Assembly (NCBI GenBank): GCA_021787655.1
Contig: JAJYLM010000046.1
Span: 1 to 14,591, forward strand
DNA from: a bacterium
Lineage (GTDB): Bacteria; JAMCPX01
Direction of reading: 5' to 3'
Length of the DNA stretch: 14,591 nt
The number at the start of each line of letters is the position of its first letter. Position 1 is the stretch's first letter. The notes under the pieces were generated by a model, which was not told the origin of the DNA, did not search any database, and saw nothing but the letters and a program-made list of their open reading frames with translations. This document shows, one piece after another, positions 14,432 to 14,591 of the stretch. The position numbers and the translations under genes were made by a program.

Positions 14432-14590
14432 TTAGAACAAACTCTCGGGTACGATGATCAGGTCGGATGCCTGCACGTGCATGTCTTTTGATAACTCCCC
14501 TTTGTCCAACACATCACCCATTTTCAAATGGTACACCTTTCGCACACCGTTCACGTACCGTACCAGCATGACGCCGTTTTTCTTCGAGTA
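14432..14590 (-). CDS. Polysaccharide export protein (Wza/SLBB type), C-terminal fragment
   Basis: The visible 52 residues enter from the right edge and end at TAA (14434-14432). The pattern VMLVRYVNG, then MGDVLDKGE, a short spacer and SDLIIVPESLF resembles the C-terminal part of SLBB-type export proteins, in which the usual ending is GD-x-I-x-VP. These outer-membrane proteins form the channel through which capsule or exopolysaccharide leaves the cell. It is followed after one base by the BY-kinase gene, the standard partner. The 5' part is outside the window, so signal peptide and lipobox cannot be checked. Confidence 0.85.
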   Translation of the reverse strand, partial: YSKKNGVMLVRYVNGVRKVYHLKMGDVLDKGELSKDMHVQASDLIIVPESLF

Positions 14591-14591
14591 G

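Overview
The window looks like a chromosomal segment of a Gram-negative (diderm) bacterium. A diderm is indicated by the polysaccharide-export (Wza-type) and Wzz/tyrosine-kinase pair at the right end. The N-terminal region of the housekeeping sigma factor resembles, from memory, deltaproteobacterial (Desulfobacterota) or Nitrospirota RpoD. I cannot assign a genus. Base composition is close to balanced, and most of the content is core housekeeping genes with little sign of recent transfer.

Left end (1-781): the 3' part of a secreted subtilisin-family protease. It has the catalytic serine motif, an Ig/FN3-like domain and a cysteine-plus-transmembrane-plus-basic C-terminus that looks like a surface-sorting signal. 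A short intergenic region follows and carries a good sigma-70-type promoter.

Centre (948-11226): an uninterrupted forward block, probably one very long transcription unit, because no gap exceeds about 110 bases and many genes overlap. It holds rpsU-dnaG-rpoD (the classical macromolecular synthesis operon: ribosomal protein bS21, primase, primary sigma factor), a CAT-anticodon tRNA that begins on the base right after the rpoD stop codon, a coiled-coil zinc-ribbon protein, ispA and dxs (prenyl diphosphate synthase and first enzyme of the MEP pathway), yebC, and ruvC-ruvA-ruvB (Holliday-junction resolution).

Right end (11237-14591): all reverse strand. Transcribed leftward, it holds the tail of a Wza-like polysaccharide export protein, a full-length Wzz/BY-kinase with a tyrosine-rich tail, then from its own promoter a coiled-coil/GAF protein and a single-domain CheY-like receiver. 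The receiver gene converges on ruvB with only 10 bases between the stop codons.

The most interesting observations are these. (1) The GAF protein ends in a sequence resembling the start of a histidine-kinase H-box with Ser in place of His, has no catalytic domain, and is paired with an orphan receiver. (2) IspA lacks about 13 residues just after its second Asp-rich motif, including two normally conserved lysines. (3) rpoD and the tRNA abut exactly, so tRNA 5' maturation would leave the sigma-factor mRNA ending in its stop codon. (4) The protease carries a sorting-type C-terminus. I see no CRISPR array, insertion sequence, prophage or riboswitch.
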